DNA of 60,534 bases from assembly GCA_910577355.1 (NCBI GenBank), contig CAJTMY010000013.1, forward strand, positions 1 through 60,534, written 5' to 3'. Below are positions 23,757 to 34,295 of this stretch, one piece after another. This DNA comes from an uncultured Muribaculaceae bacterium. Its GTDB lineage: Bacteria > Bacteroidota > Bacteroidia > Bacteroidales > Muribaculaceae. The notes below the pieces were generated by a model that was not told the DNA's origin, ran no database searches, and saw nothing but the letters and a program-made list of their open reading frames with translations. Position 1 is the stretch's first letter. The number at the start of each line of letters is the position of its first letter. Both the position numbers and the translations under genes were made by a program.

Positions 23757-26507
23757 ATGTCACGGCTGAAATACCTGCTGATGCTCGTCATAGCCGCAAT
23801 ATGCCTCGCATCATGCTCGCAGGAGAAAAAATACCGCATCGGCGTGTCGCAATGTTCGGCCGACGACTGGCGCAACAAAATGAACGATGAGATACGTCGC
23901 GAGATAATTTTCCATGAAGACGCGGAAGTGGAGATCCGCTCGGCCGACGACAACAACGACCGCCAGATAGCCGACATCCGATATTTTGCCGACAACGGAT
24001 TCGACATAATCGTGGTGGCGCCCAACGAGGCCGACGCCATCACTCCCGTTGTAAAGGAGATATATGAGAGCGGAATACCCGTCATAGTATTCGACCGCAA
24101 CATACACGGCAACACTTATACCGCATTTCAGGGCGTAGATAATGCCGAGATAGGCCGTGCAGCAGCAAGATATGCCCTCACACTCGTACCTCCGGGCACC
24201 AAAGTGATAGAACTGTGCGGATTGCCGCGATCCACGCCGGCAGTCGACCGTCGCAAAGGATTCACGGAGCAGCTCAAGGCCGACGGCAAGCTCGACCTCG
24301 TGGCCTCGGCGCTCGGCAACTGGAACTACGACGATGCCGCCCGGGTGTGCGACTCGCTATACACGACACACCCCGATGCAGGCCTCGTATACGCCCACAA
24401 CGACCGCATGGCCATCGCCGCCTCACACCGCGCACGCGCACACGAGCTTGATATAAAGGTAATCGGCATCGACGCCGCTCCAGAGATAGGTATCAAGGCC
24501 GTACGCGACAGTGTCATCGACGCCACATTCCTCTATCCCACCGAGGGGCACCGGCTGGTGCGCACCGCCCTGGCCATACTCAAGGGCGAGCCGTACGACA
24601 CCGTGCTCAATCTGCCATTGGCATCGGCCGTGGATCTGTCCAACGCCGACATGCTCCTGCTCCAGAACGAGGCTCTTGAAGAGGAGACCGACAAGATACG
24701 CCTGCTCAAATCTCAGGTAGACGATTACTGGAACCGCCACTCCGCACAGACCACACTCCTCTACGCCGTCATAGCGATAGTGGCGCTGATGCTGGGCCTC
24801 GTGTTCGTGCTGCTGCGCGCCTACTGGCAGCGCCGGCGCCACCAGCGCTCTCTCGAGGAGAGTAACAGCCTGCTCCGCGAAGAACGCGACAAACAGCGAG
24901 AGCTAAACAGCCGCCTTGCCGAGGCAACACAATCAAAGCTGGTATTCTTCACCAACGTATCGCACGACCTGCGCACACCGCTCACACTTATAGCCGAGCC
25001 TGTACAGCAGCTGTCCGAGGCAACAAATCTCACGCCACAACAGCACTCGATGATGCAGCTCGCCAACAAGAATGTACTGATACTCAAACGGCTCATAAAT
25101 CAGATTCTCGATTTCCGCAAATACGAGAACGGCAAGCTCAACCTCCACCTCGCCGAAATCGACTTCGGAGCCGCCGCACGCGACTGGGCCGAATCATTCA
25201 GAACCATGGCCCGCCGGCGCGGCATAAGCCTCGTGATAGACATCGCCCCCGACCTGCCAGCCACCATCGCCGTCGACCCCGAAAAGATGGAACGCGTGCT
25301 TTTCAACATGATGAGCAACGCATTCAAGCACACTCCCGCCGGCGGCACCATCACCCTCGCATGCCGCGCCGAGGGCGACAGCCTGCACATCTCGGTGACC
25401 GACACCGGCGAAGGAATTCCGCCCGAGGAGCTCGGACATATATTCGAACGCTTCTATCAGGTCGACAAAGTACATCCCACCGGCTCCGGCATAGGCCTGT
25501 CGCTCGTCAAGGCATTCATCGAGCTGCACGGCGGCACCATCACCGCCGAGAGCACTCCCGGTAGCGGCACATCGTTCGACATCACACTGCCGATACGCCA
25601 CACCGACGCCACAGCCGACATACCCTCGATGGATCGTCGCGAACTCGACGCTCTGCTTCAGCCGGCAGACACCGACGCACCGCCATCCGGCACAGACACC
25701 GACAAACCCCTCGTACTCGCCATCGACGACAACCCAGACATTCTGCACCTGCTCACAGTACTGCTCGGCACCGGCTACAACGTCATCACCGCCACGTGCG
25801 GCGCAGACGGCCTGCGAATGGCAGCCCGCCACACCCCCGACCTTATAATATCCGACGTGATGATGCCCGGCATGGACGGTCTCGAATGCTGCCGCCACAT
25901 CAAGAATGAGATAAGCACCTCGCATATCCCCGTATTGCTGCTCACAGCCTGCTCCATGGACGAGCAGCGCGCACGCGGCTACCGCAGCGGTGCCGACGGA
26001 TATCTGGCCAAGCCGTTCAGCGCCGAGGTACTGCTCAGCCGTGTGGCGGCTCTGATCGAAAACCGCAAGCGCATCAAGAATCTGTGGCTCGGACACGCCG
26101 CCGACCCTGCCCGTCCCGAAGCACCATCCAAGCCGGCCGAGGCCGCGCCACCCGCCCCCGGCGACATCGACAACGACTTCTACCGCCGCTTCATCGACAT
26201 ATTCACCGCCGAGATGTCCGACCCCGACATCAGCGTCGACGCCCTCGCCGCCCGCATGGGCCTGGGACGCTCACAGTTCTACCGCAAGATAAAATCGCTC
26301 ACCAACTACTCGCCCGTCGAACTTATCCGACGGCTGCGCCTGCGGCAGGCCCGTTCAATGCTCACCACCACCGACCGCACCGTCAGCGAGATAGCCTATG
26401 AGGTGGGATTCTCCAACCCAGCCTACTTCACCAAGTGCTACCGCGAGGCCTATGGCGAGACGCCTACCGATCTGCGCGAACGCCTCGGAGGAAAGAAACA
26501 GCCATAA
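23757..26507 (+). CDS. Hybrid two-component regulator 1 (HTCS), fructose-sensor type
   Basis: A 916-residue one-protein phosphorelay. Order: signal sequence with LASC lipobox-like site (to residue 20), periplasmic-binding-protein type 1 sensor (about 25-310, YRIGVSQCSADDWR start), membrane helix (about 336-354), HisKA with His403 in NVSHDLRTPL, HATPase_c with NMMSNAFKHTP, DTGEGIPPEE and GSGIGLSLVKAF, receiver with phospho-acceptor Asp700 in ISDVMMPGMDG, and AraC-type HTH (about 810-915). The sugar-binding sensor is like that of B. thetaiotaomicron BT1754, which binds fructose and activates the levan locus (established). It is divergent from the GH32-permease-kinase operon and 12 bp upstream of HTCS 2, so the two are probably co-transcribed. 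Confidence 0.95.
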   Translation: MSRLKYLLMLVIAAICLASCSQEKKYRIGVSQCSADDWRNKMNDEIRREIIFHEDAEVEIRSADDNNDRQIADIRYFADNGFDIIVVAPNEADAITPVVKEIYESGIPVIVFDRNIHGNTYTAFQGVDNAEIGRAAARYALTLVPPGTKVIELCGLPRSTPAVDRRKGFTEQLKADGKLDLVASALGNWNYDDAARVCDSLYTTHPDAGLVYAHNDRMAIAASHRARAHELDIKVIGIDAAPEIGIKAVRDSVIDATFLYPTEGHRLVRTALAILKGEPYDTVLNLPLASAVDLSNADMLLLQNEALEEETDKIRLLKSQVDDYWNRHSAQTTLLYAVIAIVALMLGLVFVLLRAYWQRRRHQRSLEESNSLLREERDKQRELNSRLAEATQSKLVFFTNVSHDLRTPLTLIAEPVQQLSEATNLTPQQHSMMQLANKNVLILKRLINQILDFRKYENGKLNLHLAEIDFGAAARDWAESFRTMARRRGISLVIDIAPDLPATIAVDPEKMERVLFNMMSNAFKHTPAGGTITLACRAEGDSLHISVTDTGEGIPPEELGHIFERFYQVDKVHPTGSGIGLSLVKAFIELHGGTITAESTPGSGTSFDITLPIRHTDATADIPSMDRRELDALLQPADTDAPPSGTDTDKPLVLAIDDNPDILHLLTVLLGTGYNVITATCGADGLRMAARHTPDLIISDVMMPGMDGLECCRHIKNEISTSHIPVLLLTACSMDEQRARGYRSGADGYLAKPFSAEVLLSRVAALIENRKRIKNLWLGHAADPARPEAPSKPAEAAPPAPGDIDNDFYRRFIDIFTAEMSDPDISVDALAARMGLGRSQFYRKIKSLTNYSPVELIRRLRLRQARSMLTTTDRTVSEIAYEVGFSNPAYFTKCYREAYGETPTDLRERLGGKKQP

Positions 26508-26519
26508 TACCGCCCCGCA

Positions 26520-29273
26520 ATGCGTCACTCCTGCATCATACCGGCAATACTCATCCCCATTCTTGTGCTTGTCCTTGGCCTCACACTCTCGTGCCACCGG
26601 GTCGACGAGCCGAAATACCGCATAGGCCTGTCGCAATGCTCGGCCGACGACTGGCGCGCCAAGATGAACGCCGAAGTATACCGCGAGATGATGTTCCACA
26701 ACGACGCCACCGTGGAGATACGCTCGGCCAACGACGACAACGACCGCCAGATAGCCGACATACAATATTTTATCGATAACCGCTTCGACATCATCATAGC
26801 CGCTCCCAACGAACCCGGCCCCATAACCCCTGTGATACGAAAAGCCCGCGAGAACGGCATACCCGTGATAACCTTCGACCGCGGAATATCCGACACCTGC
26901 TACACCGCCCACCTTGAGGTTGACAACACAGGTCTGGGACACAGTGCCGCCGAGTACGCGCTAAATATCCTGTCCGGCACCATCAACGCGCTGGAAATAC
27001 AGGGCACCGCAAGCATGACCCCGACGCAGAAACGCCACTCGGGCTTTGCCGATGTATTCGACAGCCACAGCCGGGCGCACATCACAGCAAGCCTCTACGG
27101 CGACTGGAACGAGAAGCGCGCGGCAGCTATCGTCGACTCGGTGCTGCCTCTGCATCCCGAAATAAATCTCATATACGCCCACAACGACCGCATGGCCATC
27201 GCCGCCTCACACCGCGCCCGCGCCCTCGGCCGACGCGATATAAAGATACTCGGCATCGACGGCTCTCCGGAAATAGGCATAAAAGCCGTACGCGACAGCG
27301 TCATCGACGCCACATTCCTATACCCCACCGAGGGCGCACGCCTCATACGCACAGCCATGGCAATACTGCACGGCGAGCCTTACGAGCGCGAAGTGGCAAT
27401 AACACCCATGTCGGCCGTAGACCTCTCAAACGCCGACATACTGCTGCGGCAGGACGACCTGCTACGCGAGGAGACCGATAAGATGATAATCCTCAAAGAC
27501 CGCATCGACGAATACTGGTCGCGACATTCCGCACAGCAGACCCTGCTCTATGCCGTCGGCGCCATACTTCTGCTTGCGGTAGGTGTGGTATTCCTGATGT
27601 TGCGGGTATTCTGGCAGAACCGCCGCCACCGTATGGCTCTGCTCGAAAAGAACAGACAGCTCGAGCAGGAACGCGACAAGCAGCGCGACCTGTACCGGCA
27701 GCTCGAAACCGCCACACAGTCCAAACTGATGTTCTTCACAAATGTCTCGCACGATCTGCGCACGCCCCTCACGCTAATCGCCGAGCCGGTGGAACAGCTT
27801 GCCGCCGAGCCTGAGCCCGACCGGGAACGCCGCCGGCAGCTCCTCGACATAGCGCGCCGCAACATCCGCATACTCCGACGCCTCATCGACCAGATTCTCG
27901 ATTTCCGCAAATACGAGAACGGCAAGATGGATCTCAACCTGTCGGAGACCGACCTCGGCGCCGCCATATCCTCCTGGATGGAATCATTCACGGCACCGGC
28001 GCGCCGCCGGCACATACACCTCAGTGTCGACACGACCGGAGTCTACGGCCGCACAATCGCCATCGACAGCGAAAAAATCGAGCGTGTGCTTTTCAACCTC
28101 GTATCCAACGCTTTCAAGCACACTCCCGACAACGGACGAATAGCCGTCACCGCCACATATCGCGGCGACAACGCCGTTATATCCGTCATCGACAGCGGCG
28201 AAGGCATCCCCGCCGACGAGCTCGACAACATATTCAAACGCTTCTATCAGGTGGACAAAATACACCCCGACGGCTCAGGTATAGGACTCGCCCTGTCCAA
28301 AGCATTTGTGGAGCTGCACGACGGAACCATCAATGTAAAGAGCGCGCCCGGCAAAGGCGCGGAATTCACCGTAATACTCCCTGTCCGCCATACCGGCTCT
28401 CCGCCTGTAGCCATACACACCCCTACCGGCGAAAAAACGGAAACCGATTCCATACCCATCCCCGACAGCGAGTCATCCCGGGATTCCTCCGGCAAGCCAT
28501 TGATGCTCGTAATCGACGATAATGCCGACATACGCAGCCTTGTCGCCGCACTGCTCGAAGCCGAATACAATATAATCACCGCAACCGACGGCCGCGAGGG
28601 ACTGCGTATGGCCGCCAGATATATCCCCGACATAATAATATGCGACGTGATGATGCCCGTGATGAACGGTATGGAATGCTGCCGCGCGCTCAAGGCCGAA
28701 ACCGGCACATCCCACATACCCGTGCTCATGCTCACCGCATGCTCCATGGACGAGCAGAGGCTCGAAGGATACGAAAGCGGCGCCGACGGATATCTGTCCA
28801 AGCCTTTCAACGCCGACATCCTGCGCTCGCGCTGCCGCAACCTCATCGACAACCGCCGCCGCATAAACGACACATACGGCAATGCCGCCGCTCCGGCCAC
28901 GCGGGCACAGCGTCCGGCACCGGCGCCTGGAGGCACACGCAATATCGACAGCGATTTCTACAACCGTTTCATAGAGATATTGCAGGCCGACAGCCACAAT
29001 CCCGATCTGAGTGTCGAGGAGGTGGCATCGCGCATGGGGCTCGGACAGTCGCAGTTCACACGCAAGATCAAAGCCCTCACAGGCTATACCCCGGTGGAGA
29101 TAATACGCAACTACCGCCTGCAACGCGCACACCGCATGCTCGCCTCAACCGAGCGATCCGTAAGCGAGATCGCATATGCCACCGGATTCACTTCTCCCGC
29201 ATATTTCTCAAAGTGCTACCGCGACTTTTTCGGCGAAGCTCCGTCCGACCTCCGTTCACGCCTTTCACGATAA
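26520..29273 (+). CDS. Hybrid two-component regulator 2 (HTCS), paralogue of HTCS 1
   Basis: A 917-residue protein with the same domain order as HTCS 1: N-terminal hydrophobic segment ending LTLSC, periplasmic sugar-binding sensor (YRIGLSQCSADDWR), membrane helix (about 344-362), His411 in NVSHDLRTPL, ATPase motifs NLVSNAFKHTP, DSGEGIPADE and GSGIGLALSKAF, receiver Asp709 in ICDVMMPVMNG, and AraC HTH (about 815-915). Several stretches are nearly identical at DNA level to HTCS 1 (24388-24432 versus 27175-27219), pointing to recent duplication or gene conversion. It ends 163 bp before the right susC and is the likely activator of that operon; which regulator serves which locus cannot be read from sequence. 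Confidence 0.95.
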   Translation: MRHSCIIPAILIPILVLVLGLTLSCHRVDEPKYRIGLSQCSADDWRAKMNAEVYREMMFHNDATVEIRSANDDNDRQIADIQYFIDNRFDIIIAAPNEPGPITPVIRKARENGIPVITFDRGISDTCYTAHLEVDNTGLGHSAAEYALNILSGTINALEIQGTASMTPTQKRHSGFADVFDSHSRAHITASLYGDWNEKRAAAIVDSVLPLHPEINLIYAHNDRMAIAASHRARALGRRDIKILGIDGSPEIGIKAVRDSVIDATFLYPTEGARLIRTAMAILHGEPYEREVAITPMSAVDLSNADILLRQDDLLREETDKMIILKDRIDEYWSRHSAQQTLLYAVGAILLLAVGVVFLMLRVFWQNRRHRMALLEKNRQLEQERDKQRDLYRQLETATQSKLMFFTNVSHDLRTPLTLIAEPVEQLAAEPEPDRERRRQLLDIARRNIRILRRLIDQILDFRKYENGKMDLNLSETDLGAAISSWMESFTAPARRRHIHLSVDTTGVYGRTIAIDSEKIERVLFNLVSNAFKHTPDNGRIAVTATYRGDNAVISVIDSGEGIPADELDNIFKRFYQVDKIHPDGSGIGLALSKAFVELHDGTINVKSAPGKGAEFTVILPVRHTGSPPVAIHTPTGEKTETDSIPIPDSESSRDSSGKPLMLVIDDNADIRSLVAALLEAEYNIITATDGREGLRMAARYIPDIIICDVMMPVMNGMECCRALKAETGTSHIPVLMLTACSMDEQRLEGYESGADGYLSKPFNADILRSRCRNLIDNRRRINDTYGNAAAPATRAQRPAPAPGGTRNIDSDFYNRFIEILQADSHNPDLSVEEVASRMGLGQSQFTRKIKALTGYTPVEIIRNYRLQRAHRMLASTERSVSEIAYATGFTSPAYFSKCYRDFFGEAPSDLRSRLSR

Positions 29274-29314
29274 CGAAATTTCGCCTTTCATTTTAGAATT
29301 TTCAGCCCCGCAAC

Positions 29315-29338
29315 ATTTGTCATATTATATGGCACAAA
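29315..29338. promoter_or_regulatory. Candidate HTCS binding site upstream of right susC
   Basis: The plus strand reads ATTTGTCATAT, then TATATGG, then CACAAA. The two halves TTTGTCATAT and ATATGGCACAAA are near inverted repeats. The first 11 bp are identical to the site at 19371-19381 upstream of the left susC. It lies 29 bp before the -7 box. Confidence 0.5.
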
Positions 29339-29367
29339 CATTATAAGCACCGGCCTGTCCACGGTGC

Positions 29368-29375
29368 TAATTTTG
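29368..29375 (+). promoter_or_regulatory. -7 box of the right susC operon
   Basis: TAATTTTG, the same sequence as the left susC -7 box, lies 61 nt before the susC ATG. Confidence 0.6.
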
Positions 29376-29436
29376 CATCACAGTTCATCATTGCGATGGG
29401 CATCCTGCCAAGCATTTAACCAAAATATAATATCAC

Positions 29437-32400
29437 ATGAAAAGATCAATCCTCGCCCTACTGCTCGCGTTCACGGCGGCAATCGCAGGTATGGCGCAGA
29501 ACATCACAGTTCAGGGAACAGTCCTCTCGGCCGTAGATTCCGAGCCCCTCATCGGGGCTAGCGTCGTGCCACAGGGACAGACCGGAAACGGAGTCTCCAC
29601 CGACATCGACGGCAATTTCGAGATATCTGTTCCGCAGGGAAGCAGACTTGTAATATCCTATATCGGTTTCCGTACCGTGACAGTGGATGCAGCCGCCAGA
29701 CTCGACATCGCACTCGAAGAAGACTCCAAGCTCCTCGACGAGGTAGTGGTTGTGGGCTACTCCACCCAGCGCAAGGTCGACGTCACAGGCGCCATCACCG
29801 CCATAGATGTCGATGAAATCTCAAAACAGAACGAGAACAACCCCATCAAGGCTCTTCAGGGCCGCGTGCCGGGCATGAACATCAGTGCCGACGGCAACCC
29901 CTCCGGCGCATCCACCGTACGCATCCGCGGCATAGGCACACTCAACAACAACGACCCGCTCTACATAATCGACGGTGTACCCACCAAGGGCGGCATGCAC
30001 GAACTCAATCCCGGCGACATAGAGTCGATACAGATACTCAAAGACGCCGCCTCGGCCTCGATATACGGCTCGCGAGCCGCCAACGGCGTGATAATCATCA
30101 CCACAAAGAAAGGCAAGGATCTGCGCATACAGCTCGACGCATCGGTGGCGGCACAGTTCTACACCAACCGCATGAAGGTGCTCAACGCCGAGGGCTACGG
30201 TCGCGCCATGTGGCAGGCATATGTAAACGACGGGCAGGATCCCAACACCAACGGCCTCGGATATAAGTTCGGCTGGGGATACGACGCATCCGGCTATCCG
30301 GTGCTCAACTCCATATCCATGTCGAAGTATCTCGATGCCGCCGGCACCACTCCCGCCGCCGACACCGACTGGTTCGACCAGACCACCCGCACCGGATTCG
30401 TACAGAACTACAACCTCTCGGTAAGCGGCAGCACCGACAAGATGAGCGCCTTCTTCTCGCTCGGATATTACAAAAACCTGGGCGTGATCAAATACTCCGA
30501 CTTCGAGCGTTTCTCGGCCCGCATCAACACCGAGTTCAAGCCCTTCGGCAACGTCCTCACCATCGGCGAACACTTCACCGTCAACCGCACCGACGAGGTG
30601 CAGGCTCCCGGCGGATTCCTCGAGAACGTGCTTCAGGCCAACCCATCCCTGCCTGTATATACGGTCGACGGTGAGTTTGCCGGCCCCGTGGGCGGCTATC
30701 CCGACCGTGAGAATCCCCTCGCACGCCTCATACGCAACAAGGACAACCGATACACGTACTGGCGCATGTTCGGAGACGCATATGTCAACCTCAATCCATT
30801 CCGCGGTTTCAACATCCGCACCACCTTCGGCCTCGACTACTCGCAGAAGGAGCAACGCATATTCACATATCCGATAACCGAGGGCAACGTCTCCAACTCC
30901 ACCAATGCCGTCGAGGCCAAGCAGGAACACTGGACACGCTGGATGTGGAACCTCGTGGCCAGCTACAACATCGACTTCGGCCGCAACCACATCGACGCCC
31001 TCGCCGGCATAGAGCTCAACCGCGAGAACTCCTCCTGGTTCTCGGGATACAAGACCGACTTCTCGGTGCTCAACCCCGACTTCATGTGGCCCGACGCAGG
31101 TGTGGGCACCGCCCAGGCATACGGCTCGGGCGACGGTTTCTCGCTCGTATCGTTCTTCGCCAAGGCCAACTATTCGTTCGACGAGCGCTATCTTCTCGGC
31201 GTCACTCTGCGCCACGACGGTTCATCACGCTTCGGCGCACACAACCGCTACGCCACATTTCCCTCGGTATCGCTGGGATGGCGCATCAACAACGAGGCAT
31301 TCCTGCGCGACGCCGCATCATGGCTCAACGACCTCAAGCTCCGCCTCTCGTGGGGTCAGACCGGCAACCAGGAGATCAGCAACCTCGCACGATACTTTGT
31401 ATACGTTCCCAACTACGGCGTCAACGAATCGGGCGGCCAAAGCTACGGCACCTCATACGACATCGACGGCACAAACGGCGGCTCGATTCTCGACTCTGGA
31501 TTCAAACGCAATCAGATCGGCAACCCCGACATAAAATGGGAGACCACCACACAGTATAACGCCGGTATCGACTGGGCAATGTTCAACAACCGTTTCTTCG
31601 GTTCCTTCGACGCATACTTCAAGAAAACCTCCGACATCCTTGTGCAGATGGCAGGCATCGCAGCCATGGGCGAGGGATCCTCGCAGTGGATCAACGCCGG
31701 TGAAATGGAAAACCGGGGCGTAGAGCTCAACATCGGATACCGCGACACAGCTCCCTGCGGCCTCCGCTACGAGATCACCGGCAACATCGCCGCCTACCGC
31801 AACAAGATCACCGACATCCCCGGCACGGTAGCCGCCAACGGCACCTTCGGCGGCAACGGCGTGTACAGCGTCATAGGCCACACATTCGGCGCCCAGGCAG
31901 GCTACGTGGCCGACGGTATATTCCGCTCGCAGCAGGAAGTCGACAACCATGCCATACAGGAAGGCGCCGCACCGGGCCGCATACGCTGGCGCGACCTTGA
32001 CGGCGACGGACGCATCACCGAGAAAGACCAGCGGTGGATATACGATCCAACCCCCGACTTCACCTACGGCATCAACATATACCTCCAGTACCGCGACTTC
32101 GACTTCTCGATGTTCTGGCAAGGCGCACAGGGACAGGACGTGATATCCGACATGAAGAAGGAAACCGACCTGTGGAGCGGCCTCAACATAGGCTTCCTCA
32201 ACAAGGGCGAGCGCCTGCTCGACGCATGGACGCCTCAGAATCCCGAATCAGACATCCCCGCTCTGAGCCGCTCCGACCTCAACAACGAGAAGCGCGTGTC
32301 CACCTACTTCGTGGAAGACGGCTCTTACCTCAAGCTCCGCAACATACAGCTCGGATACATACTGCCGCAGCGCATTTCCGACCGCCTGCGCATGCAGAAA

Positions 32401-32535
32401 CTCCGTCTCTACCTCAGCGCACAGAACCTTCTCACCATCAAGAGCAAAAAATTCACCGGAGTGGATCCGGAGAACCCCAACTTCGGCTATCCCATCCCCA
32501 CCAACGTAACATTCGGTCTTAACGTCACATTCTGA
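29437..32535 (+). CDS. susC: SusC-family TonB-dependent fructan transporter (right locus)
   Basis: A 1032-residue outer-membrane importer with a signal peptide (ending AGMAQ), carboxypeptidase-regulatory-like domain (about 23-100), plug with ALQGRVPGMNI, DPLYIIDGVPTK and ILKDAASASIYGSRAANGVI, and a barrel ending TNVTFGLNVTF. It is clearly related to the left SusC but too different to be a fresh copy, so the two may take different chain lengths or linkage types of fructan. First gene of a five-gene operon on the plus strand. Confidence 0.97.
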   Translation: MKRSILALLLAFTAAIAGMAQNITVQGTVLSAVDSEPLIGASVVPQGQTGNGVSTDIDGNFEISVPQGSRLVISYIGFRTVTVDAAARLDIALEEDSKLLDEVVVVGYSTQRKVDVTGAITAIDVDEISKQNENNPIKALQGRVPGMNISADGNPSGASTVRIRGIGTLNNNDPLYIIDGVPTKGGMHELNPGDIESIQILKDAASASIYGSRAANGVIIITTKKGKDLRIQLDASVAAQFYTNRMKVLNAEGYGRAMWQAYVNDGQDPNTNGLGYKFGWGYDASGYPVLNSISMSKYLDAAGTTPAADTDWFDQTTRTGFVQNYNLSVSGSTDKMSAFFSLGYYKNLGVIKYSDFERFSARINTEFKPFGNVLTIGEHFTVNRTDEVQAPGGFLENVLQANPSLPVYTVDGEFAGPVGGYPDRENPLARLIRNKDNRYTYWRMFGDAYVNLNPFRGFNIRTTFGLDYSQKEQRIFTYPITEGNVSNSTNAVEAKQEHWTRWMWNLVASYNIDFGRNHIDALAGIELNRENSSWFSGYKTDFSVLNPDFMWPDAGVGTAQAYGSGDGFSLVSFFAKANYSFDERYLLGVTLRHDGSSRFGAHNRYATFPSVSLGWRINNEAFLRDAASWLNDLKLRLSWGQTGNQEISNLARYFVYVPNYGVNESGGQSYGTSYDIDGTNGGSILDSGFKRNQIGNPDIKWETTTQYNAGIDWAMFNNRFFGSFDAYFKKTSDILVQMAGIAAMGEGSSQWINAGEMENRGVELNIGYRDTAPCGLRYEITGNIAAYRNKITDIPGTVAANGTFGGNGVYSVIGHTFGAQAGYVADGIFRSQQEVDNHAIQEGAAPGRIRWRDLDGDGRITEKDQRWIYDPTPDFTYGINIYLQYRDFDFSMFWQGAQGQDVISDMKKETDLWSGLNIGFLNKGERLLDAWTPQNPESDIPALSRSDLNNEKRVSTYFVEDGSYLKLRNIQLGYILPQRISDRLRMQKLRLYLSAQNLLTIKSKKFTGVDPENPNFGYPIPTNVTFGLNVTF

Positions 32536-32542
32536 TAAAGCC

Positions 32543-34273
32543 ATGAAAAAAGCAATATATACCGCAGCCATTGCCCTTGCCGCTATTTGCTCGGGCTGCA
32601 GCGACTTCCTCGACAATCCCAAGCCTCAGGGAACCCTCGACCAGAATCAGGTACTCGATCCTCGCTATGTCGACAACCTCGTCATCTCGGCCTACGCCAT
32701 ATGGATCTCGGCCGAGGACATCAACTCGTCGTTCTCGATGTGGAACTTCGACGTGCGTTCCGACGACGCCTACAAAGGCGGCAACGGCACCGAGGACGGC
32801 GACGTGTTCCACGCCCTCGAGATATCACAGGGTATCATGACAACCAACTGGAACATCTCCGACATGTGGCAACGCCTCTACAACGCCATTTCACGCGCCA
32901 ACTCGGCGCTCGAGGTACTCGGCTCGATGGACGCCGCCACATATCCCGAGCGCGACACACGCATCGCCGAGATGCGCTTCCTGCGCGCCCACGGCCACTT
33001 CCTGCTCAAGCGTCTCTACAAGCAGATACCCTTTGCCTGCGACGAGACCCTCACACCCTCGCAGTACAACGAGCTCGAAAATACAAAATACACCAACGAC
33101 GAGGGATGGCAGCTCATCGCCGACGACTTCAGGTATGCTTTCGACCACCTGCCCGAAGTGCAGAAGAGCGTCGGACGCCCCAACCGCGCAGCAGCCGCAG
33201 CCTATCTCGCCAAAACATATCTCTATAAGGCCTACCGTCAGGACGACCCTGCCTCGCACCGCGTCACCTCAATCGACCGCGAGGATCTGCTCAACGTGGT
33301 GAAATATACCGACCCTGCCATCATGGCCGCATCGGGATGCGCCCTCGAACCCGACTTCCACAACAATTTCCGGCCCGAGCCGCAGTACGAGAACGGCCCC
33401 GAGTCGATATGGGCAATGCAATACTCGTTCAACGACGGCACCACTCACGGCAACTGCAACTGGTCGTACGGCCTCATCGTGCCTAACATCCCCGGCGTCA
33501 CCGATGGCGGCTGCGACTTCTACAAGCCCTCGCAGAACCTTGTCAACGCCTTCCGCACCGACGGCGACGGCCTGCCTCTGCTCGATTCCTTCAACAACAA
33601 GGACTACGCCCCCGCAACCGACAACGCCGACCCGCGCCTATATCTCACCGTAGGCATCCCCGGCACACCATATATGTTCAACAAAAACTATATGATCGAC
33701 CGCACCGCCATATGGAGCCGCTCCAACGGCCTCTACGGCTACTATGTATCGCTAAAGCACAACGTCGACCCCGATACCGAATACCTCGTCAAAGGCGCAT
33801 GGTGGGGCTCGCCAATGAACCGCATCGTCCTCCGCTACGCCGACGTGATGCTCATGCGCGCCGAAGCCCTCGTTCAGCTCAACATGAACATTCCCGACGC
33901 CATAGAGCTCGTCAACGATCTGCGCCGCCGCGCAGCCCAAAGCACCGCCATGATATCCGACTACGGCACACTCTACGGAGTACATCTCAACGTACGACCC
34001 TACTCCGGCACATATACACAGGAGCAGGCTCTGCGCATCGTCAAGCACGAGCGCCGCGTGGAGATGGCCATGGAATCCGACCGCTTCTTCGACCTCGTGC
34101 GCTGGGGAGAGGCCGCCGCCACACTCAACAGATACTATGCCGAGGAAGCCGACAACTGCGCCATCTACTCCTCGGCATCCTTCACCGCCGACAAGAACGA
34201 ATATCTCCCCATCCCCTTCTCGCAGGTAAGCGCATCCAACGGCCATTACCGTCAGAATATCGGCAACTGGTAA
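32543..34273 (+). CDS. susD: SusD-family fructan-binding lipoprotein (right locus)
   Basis: A 576-residue RagB/SusD lipoprotein, 7 bp after susC. The signal sequence ends at a lipobox (AICSGC), followed by SDFLDNPKPQGTL. It shares NFDVRSDDAYKGG with the left SusD. The C-terminal signature is ERRVEMAMESDRFFDLVRWGEA. It is the substrate-capturing partner of the adjacent SusC. Confidence 0.95.
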   Translation: MKKAIYTAAIALAAICSGCSDFLDNPKPQGTLDQNQVLDPRYVDNLVISAYAIWISAEDINSSFSMWNFDVRSDDAYKGGNGTEDGDVFHALEISQGIMTTNWNISDMWQRLYNAISRANSALEVLGSMDAATYPERDTRIAEMRFLRAHGHFLLKRLYKQIPFACDETLTPSQYNELENTKYTNDEGWQLIADDFRYAFDHLPEVQKSVGRPNRAAAAAYLAKTYLYKAYRQDDPASHRVTSIDREDLLNVVKYTDPAIMAASGCALEPDFHNNFRPEPQYENGPESIWAMQYSFNDGTTHGNCNWSYGLIVPNIPGVTDGGCDFYKPSQNLVNAFRTDGDGLPLLDSFNNKDYAPATDNADPRLYLTVGIPGTPYMFNKNYMIDRTAIWSRSNGLYGYYVSLKHNVDPDTEYLVKGAWWGSPMNRIVLRYADVMLMRAEALVQLNMNIPDAIELVNDLRRRAAQSTAMISDYGTLYGVHLNVRPYSGTYTQEQALRIVKHERRVEMAMESDRFFDLVRWGEAAATLNRYYAEEADNCAIYSSASFTADKNEYLPIPFSQVSASNGHYRQNIGNW

Positions 34274-34295
34274 CCAACACCTTATCATCACCGCA

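Noticed and set aside
29821..31215. 464-codon antisense frame in the right susC
   Set aside because: Same shadow effect; the sense frame is a clear SusC barrel.
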